From assembly GCA_052435735.1 (NCBI GenBank), contig JBQVNB010000016.1:51804-115803 (forward strand): a DNA stretch of 64,000 bases. Direction: 5' to 3'. Position numbers and translations under genes: made by a program. Below the pieces are notes generated by a model. The model saw only the letters and a list, made by a program, of their open reading frames with translations. It was not told the origin of the DNA and did no database searches. This DNA is from Aliihoeflea sp052435735. Its GTDB lineage: Bacteria > Pseudomonadota > Alphaproteobacteria > Rhizobiales > Rhizobiaceae. Positions 59,985-64,000 of this stretch are shown here, piece after piece; position 1 is the first letter of the stretch, and the number at the start of each line of letters is the position of its first letter.

Positions 59985-60953
59985 ATGTTTGACCACGAGT
60001 GGCTCTGGCCCGGATTCCTGGCGTTCGTCGCCTTGGTGCTTTTCTTCGACCTCTTCGTCCTTCACCGCAAGGATCGAGTGATCACAACCCGCGAAGCGTT
60101 TCTGACGGTCGCGGGCTATGTTTCGCTGGCGATGCTGTTCGCCGCGAGCATCTTCTATTTCGAGGGCCGTCAGCGCGGCTCCGAGTTCCTGACCGGCTAT
60201 CTCGTTGAGCAGGCATTGTCGCTCGACAACATCTTCGTCATCGCGCTCATCTTCTCCTACTTCAAGGTCCCGCCGGAAGCACAATATCGCGTGCTTTTCT
60301 ACGGCATCGTCGGCGCCATCGTGATGCGCTTGTCGCTCATCGTGCCGGGCGTCCATCTCGTTGATCAGTTCTGGTGGGTCGGGGCGCTTCTCGGCGTCGT
60401 CCTGCTTTATTCCGGCTACAAGATGATGATGCATGACGGCGACATGGCCGATCCCGGCAACAGCCGCGTGGTCAAATGGCTGCGGTCCACAGGACGCGTG
60501 ACCGACGAGTACGAGGGCTCGAAGTTCCTGACGCGCCGCAACGGCGTTTTGTTCATGACGCCGCTGTTCCTGGTGCTCGTGACGGTCGAGGTGACCGATC
60601 TCGTCTTCGCGATCGATTCCATCCCGGCCGTGCTGGCGATCTCCAACGACCCGTTCATCGTCTTCTCGTCGAACGTGTTCGCCATCCTCGGCCTGCGTGC
60701 TCTGTTCTTCGTACTTTCCGGCATGATGCGCGAGTTCCGCTTCCTCAAGCACGGTCTCTCGCTTGTGCTGATCTTCGTCGGCGCCAAGATGATCATCCAG
60801 CACTGGTACAAGCTGCCGTCGGAACTCTCGCTGAGCGTCGTTGCGGCCTTGATCCTGGGTTCAGTTCTACTGTCCTGGCTGATCAAGGAAGGCGAGGGCG
60901 AAGAGACGCCGGAACATCTGGCCGCAGTCGACCGGGCCAAACACGGCGAATAG
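59985..60953 (+). CDS. TerC family integral membrane protein (Alx-like)
   Basis: The 322-residue protein has about nine membrane helices. TerC hallmarks are FFDLFVLHRK, VEQALSLDNIFVIALIFSYF and the acidic EVTDLVFAIDSIPAVLAISNDPFIVFSSN, whose intramembrane Asp residues are thought to bind metal. TerC/Alx proteins export manganese or protect against metal and pH stress. ATG 59985 begins MFDHEWLWP, as in homologues; the upstream 18-residue Arg/Thr-rich extension is rejected. A terminator follows. Confidence 0.92.
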   Translation: MFDHEWLWPGFLAFVALVLFFDLFVLHRKDRVITTREAFLTVAGYVSLAMLFAASIFYFEGRQRGSEFLTGYLVEQALSLDNIFVIALIFSYFKVPPEAQYRVLFYGIVGAIVMRLSLIVPGVHLVDQFWWVGALLGVVLLYSGYKMMMHDGDMADPGNSRVVKWLRSTGRVTDEYEGSKFLTRRNGVLFMTPLFLVLVTVEVTDLVFAIDSIPAVLAISNDPFIVFSSNVFAILGLRALFFVLSGMMREFRFLKHGLSLVLIFVGAKMIIQHWYKLPSELSLSVVAALILGSVLLSWLIKEGEGEETPEHLAAVDRAKHGE

Positions 60954-60987
60954 CGCCAAACGTCGCTAATGAATCGTTATTGAAGCA

Positions 60988-61020
60988 GATCGCGCCCTTC
61001 GTGGCGCGATTTGTGTTTTT
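60988..61020 (+). terminator. Rho-independent terminator of the TerC gene
   Basis: ATCGCGCC, loop CTTCGT, GGCGCGAT, then TTGTGTTTTT. It begins 35 bases after the TerC-family stop codon. Confidence 0.9.
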
Positions 61021-61179
61021 GGTGCAACACTCTGGCAACCCGTTCCGGGCTATAGAGAGGGCCGAGGAGGCTGCGCCCATTTCCCGCCATAAACCGGGCG
61101 CAGGCCAGATGCTGCATTTCCAAGGGCGCGTTCTCGCCCAACGGGAGAAAGCCGCCCGCCCGGGGCGGTTAGGAGCGAA

Positions 61180-62904
61180 ATGGACGCCAAGGCAATCTCC
61201 AAGGCCAAGCTGCCCAGCCGACACGTGACCGTCGGTCCCGCACGCGCGCCGCACCGCTCGTTCCTTTACGCGATGGGCCTGTCGCCTGACGAAATCGCGC
61301 AGCCGCTGGTCGGCGTCGCTTCGTGCTGGAACGAGGCCGCGCCCTGCAATATCTCGCTGATGCGCCAGGCGCAGGTGGTCAAGAAGGGCGTAGCGGCCGC
61401 CAACGGCACGCCGCGCGAATTCTGCACCATCACCGTCACCGACGGCATCGCGATGGGCCATCAGGGCATGAAGGCCTCGCTCGTCTCGCGCGACGTGATC
61501 GCCGACTCGGTCGAACTGACCATGCGCGGTCATTCCTACGATGCGCTCGTCGGGCTCGCGGGATGCGACAAGTCGCTGCCGGGCATGATGATGGCGATGG
61601 TGCGCCTCAACGTGCCGTCGATCTTCATCTATGGCGGCTCGATCCTGCCCGGCACCTGGCGCGGGCGGCAGATCACCATCCAGGACGTCTTCGAAGCGGT
61701 CGGCCAGCATTCGGTCGGCGCGATTTCCGACGAGGACCTTCTGGAAGTCGAGCAGGCGGCGTGTCCGTCGGCAGGCGCCTGCGGCGCCCAGTTCACCGCC
61801 AACACGATGGCCACCGTCGCCGAGGCGATCGGGTTGGCGCTGCCCTATTCGTGCGGCGCACCGGCGCCCTACGAGATGCGTGACCGCTTCAATTACGCGT
61901 CCGGCGAAAAGGTCATGGAACTGATCGCCCGCAACATCCGACCGCGCGACATCGTCACGCTCAAAGCGCTGGAGAATGCGGCGGCAGTCGTGTCCGCGAC
62001 CGGCGGTTCGACCAACGCCGCGCTGCACCTGCCGGCGATCGCGCATGAGGCAGGCATCGTGTTCGACCTTTTCGACGTCGCCCGCATCTTCGAGAACACG
62101 CCCTACATCGCCGACCTGAAGCCCGGCGGCCGCTATGTCGCCAAGGACATGTTCGAGGCTGGCGGCATCCCGCTCCTGATGAAGACCATGCTGGAGCATG
62201 GATACCTCCATGGCGACTGCCTTACGGTCACTGGCCGTACTGTTGCCGAAAACATGGAGCATGTTCGCTGGAACGACGCGCAGGACGTGGTGCGCCCGGC
62301 CAACAGGCCGATCACCGCGACCGGGGGCGTCGTCGGCCTGAAGGGCAATCTGGCTCCCGACGGCGCGATCGTGAAGGTGGCCGGCATGAGCAATCTCAAA
62401 TTCACGGGTCCGGCGCGCTGCTTCGATTCGGAAGAGGAGTGCTTTGCGGCCGTCACCGACCGGACCTATCGCGAAGGCGAGGTTCTGGTCATCCGCTATG
62501 AGGGACCCAAGGGTGGTCCTGGCATGCGCGAGATGCTGTCGACGACTGCCGCGCTCTACGGGCAGGGGATGGGCGACAAGGTCGCTCTGATCACCGACGG
62601 TCGATTTTCGGGTGCGACGCGCGGCTTTTGCATCGGCCATGTCGGTCCCGAGGCTGCGGTCGGCGGTCCGATCGGGCTTTTGCGCGATGGCGACATGATC
62701 ACGATCGACGCCATGACGGGAGAATTGTCGGTGGCGCTGGGCGATGCCGAACTCGCCGATCGCCGCAAGGACTGGACATCGCGCCAGACGGATTATCAGT
62801 CCGGCGTGATCTGGAAATATGCGCAGACCGTCGGGTCGGCGCGCGAGGGAGCCGTCACCCATCCGGGCGGCGCCAGAGAAACGCATTGCTATGCTGATAT
62901 CTGA
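61180..62904 (+). CDS. ilvD: Dihydroxy-acid dehydratase (IlvD/Edd family)
   Basis: The 574-residue enzyme converts 2,3-dihydroxy-acids to 2-keto acids in Val/Ile synthesis. The three Fe-S cysteine regions are present: ASCWNEAAPCNIS, GCDKSLPGMMMA and ACPSAGACGAQFTANTMA, the last typical of the [2Fe-2S] or [4Fe-4S] site. The C-terminal block GRFSGATRGFCIGHVGPEA is the IlvD signature. Some close relatives dehydrate sugar acids, so substrate is likely but not certain. It overlaps the exoR-like start by 14 bases. Confidence 0.9.
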   Translation: MDAKAISKAKLPSRHVTVGPARAPHRSFLYAMGLSPDEIAQPLVGVASCWNEAAPCNISLMRQAQVVKKGVAAANGTPREFCTITVTDGIAMGHQGMKASLVSRDVIADSVELTMRGHSYDALVGLAGCDKSLPGMMMAMVRLNVPSIFIYGGSILPGTWRGRQITIQDVFEAVGQHSVGAISDEDLLEVEQAACPSAGACGAQFTANTMATVAEAIGLALPYSCGAPAPYEMRDRFNYASGEKVMELIARNIRPRDIVTLKALENAAAVVSATGGSTNAALHLPAIAHEAGIVFDLFDVARIFENTPYIADLKPGGRYVAKDMFEAGGIPLLMKTMLEHGYLHGDCLTVTGRTVAENMEHVRWNDAQDVVRPANRPITATGGVVGLKGNLAPDGAIVKVAGMSNLKFTGPARCFDSEEECFAAVTDRTYREGEVLVIRYEGPKGGPGMREMLSTTAALYGQGMGDKVALITDGRFSGATRGFCIGHVGPEAAVGGPIGLLRDGDMITIDAMTGELSVALGDAELADRRKDWTSRQTDYQSGVIWKYAQTVGSAREGAVTHPGGARETHCYADI

Positions 62905-63703
62905 TTTGGTCAGGGCCGGGCTGGTTGCCGTATCGCTTGCCGGAAGCATTCTCGGCAGCGTGACGACGGCGTTTGCGCTCGACGAGCAGGTTCTGGCCGA
63001 GCAGGGCGCCGGCGAAAAGCGCAGCCCCTGGGCCGTGTTCCGCTTCGGCTTTTCCGCCTACAAGAATGGCGACAAGGACGAGGCTGCCGAGGCCTACCGT
63101 TATGCGGCCGAGAACGGCCAGTTGGGCGCCCAGTGGAAACTCGCGCGCATGTATGCGCAGGGCGACGGCGTTACCCAGAACGACTATGAGGCGTTCCGTT
63201 TCTACCAGGAGATCGTCCAGCAAGAGGTCGAGCCCGGCAGCCCCGACGATTCGTATGTCGCCGACGCGCTCGTCGCGCTGGCCGGCTATCTGAAGCGCGG
63301 CATTCCCGGCTCGCCGGTCGCGGCCAATCCGGTCGCAGCGCAGGAATACTACATGCGCGCGGCGGCAAGCTACCGCCATCCGGATGCGCAATACGAGATC
63401 GGCCGCATGTTCCTGGGCGGGGAGGGGTTCAAGCCCAACGTCCAGCAGGCAGCGCGCTGGCTGCAGCTTGCTGCGGAAAAGGGCCATGCCGGCGCCGAGG
63501 CGACGCTCGGCAATCTCCTGTTCCAGAGTGGTCGCGTTGTACGCGGCCTTGCGATGATGACGGCGGCACTGCATCGCGCCTCGCCCGCCGATCAGATCTG
63601 GATACGCAACATGCAAGAAGAGGCTTTCGCGCTGGCGCCCGAAGCCGACCGCCGCACCGCCATCGCCCTTGCCGAAGACATACTGGCGCAGGGCACGAAC
63701 TAA
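62891..63703 (+). CDS. exoR: ExoR-like exported Sel1-repeat regulator
   Basis: The 270-residue protein has a signal peptide (about 5-29, ending TTAFA) and about four Sel1/TPR-like repeats: EAYRYAAENGQLGAQWKLARMYAQGDG, DAQYEIGRMFLGGEG and ARWLQLAAEKGHAGAEATLGNLLFQSG among them. It fits ExoR of Sinorhizobium and Agrobacterium, a periplasmic inhibitor of the ExoS/ChvG sensor that controls exopolysaccharide, motility and acid response. ExoS/ChvI genes are not in the window. ATG 62891 gives a proper signal peptide; overlap with ilvD suggests coupling. Confidence 0.88.
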   Translation: MLISDLVRAGLVAVSLAGSILGSVTTAFALDEQVLAEQGAGEKRSPWAVFRFGFSAYKNGDKDEAAEAYRYAAENGQLGAQWKLARMYAQGDGVTQNDYEAFRFYQEIVQQEVEPGSPDDSYVADALVALAGYLKRGIPGSPVAANPVAAQEYYMRAAASYRHPDAQYEIGRMFLGGEGFKPNVQQAARWLQLAAEKGHAGAEATLGNLLFQSGRVVRGLAMMTAALHRASPADQIWIRNMQEEAFALAPEADRRTAIALAEDILAQGTN

Positions 63704-63853
63704 CCCTATCTGACCGGCTTCACATCGGGGCGCGATGGCCAGCCCGGCCATTGCCGAGGCAACAAAGCACTTGTGTTTTGATCCTGCACTCGCTAATCGC
63801 CCCGCATCCTTTTAACCCAAACCGCACACATCGCGCCCAAGGGAAGACTGATT

Positions 63854-64000
63854 ATGGCGAAAGGTAAATTCGAGCGTAACAAGCCGCATGTGAACATTGG
63901 CACGATCGGCCACGTCGATCACGGCAAGACGTCGCTGACGGCGGCGATCACGAAGTTCTTCGGCGAGTTCAAGGCGTATGACCAGATCGACGCCGCTCCG
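63854..64000 (+). CDS. tuf: Elongation factor Tu, 5' part (runs off the window)
   Basis: The first 49 codons are visible: MAKGKFERNKPHVNIGTIGH, then VDHGKTSLTAAITKFFGEFKAYDQ. The G1 motif GHVDHGKT (P-loop) identifies EF-Tu, which delivers aminoacyl-tRNA to the ribosome. GGGAAG eleven bases upstream is a likely ribosome site. The gene is cut by the window end, not truncated in nature as far as can be seen. The 150-base leader contains a small ATGGCC/GGCCAT hairpin (63735-63751). Confidence 0.97.
   Translation, partial: MAKGKFERNKPHVNIGTIGHVDHGKTSLTAAITKFFGEFKAYDQIDAAP

Overview
The window is GC-rich chromosomal DNA from an alphaproteobacterium, most likely order Hyphomicrobiales (Rhizobiales). 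Evidence for this is an ExoR-type Sel1 regulator, a PopZ (DUF2497) protein next to valS, an NDUFA12-type complex I accessory subunit beside a DUF2155 protein, a PAS_5 protein, a BTLCP transglutaminase-like protein, RNase E with an acidic insertion in its S1 domain, and an Irr-type iron-control (ICE) box before a cysteine desulfurase/sufBCDS/sufT/sufA operon. Genus cannot be fixed from the sequence.

Layout. 1-7.0 kb: BTLCP protein, double PilZ protein, PAS_5 protein, rhomboid protease, CBS-pair protein, gatB, acetyltransferase, NDUFA12 and DUF2155 genes. 7.0-7.15 kb: a palindromic intergenic repeat. 7.15-12.4 kb: a minus-strand run of M48 protease, DsbA-like thioredoxin, aroQ, accB, accC and aat. 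12.5-22.2 kb: aminotransferase, rne (minus), N-acetylmuramoyl-L-alanine amidase, PBP1A and prfB with its programmed +1 frameshift. 22.2-30.5 kb: LytM/M23 peptidase, a 24-residue membrane peptide, bcp, a large AsmA/YhdP-like protein, tyrS, anmK and a DUF1508 protein. 30.6-38.5 kb: an alpha/beta hydrolase and the SUF iron-sulfur operon. 38.5-42.1 kb: GFA protein, TfoX-like protein, DEAD-box helicase, NAD kinase and tRNA-Thr. 53.0-64 kb: tRNA-Asn, tRNA-Cys, pcm-like methyltransferase, tolC, popZ, valS, TerC-family gene, dihydroxy-acid dehydratase, exoR and the start of tuf.

The main accessory region is an integrated element of about 10.8 kb (42181-53007), bounded by a perfect 45-bp direct repeat of the 3' end of tRNA-Asn. 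It encodes a P4-type tyrosine integrase, an AlpA-like regulator, a DUF1376 replication-type protein with iteron-like repeats inside its gene, head-tail adaptor and connector proteins, terminase large subunit, HNH endonuclease, HK97-type capsid, prohead protease and portal. Two Cys4 zinc-module proteins and one small minus-strand gene follow. I see no tail, tape-measure, lysis or cI-like repressor gene. This is the gene content of a capsid-forming phage satellite (cfPICI-like) that would need a helper phage's tails and lysis, here in a very small form with an unusual packaging-gene order. Repeated GTACCT motifs just inside both ends look like arm-type integrase or AlpA sites.

The rest is conserved core biology: translation (gatB, prfB, tyrS, valS, tuf, aat, three tRNAs), envelope (PBP1A, amidase, M23, AsmA-like, TolC, anmK), fatty-acid and aromatic synthesis (accBC, aroQ), iron-sulfur assembly and RNA turnover. 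Start codons were moved inward wherever a Shine-Dalgarno sequence or family N-terminus argued for it.
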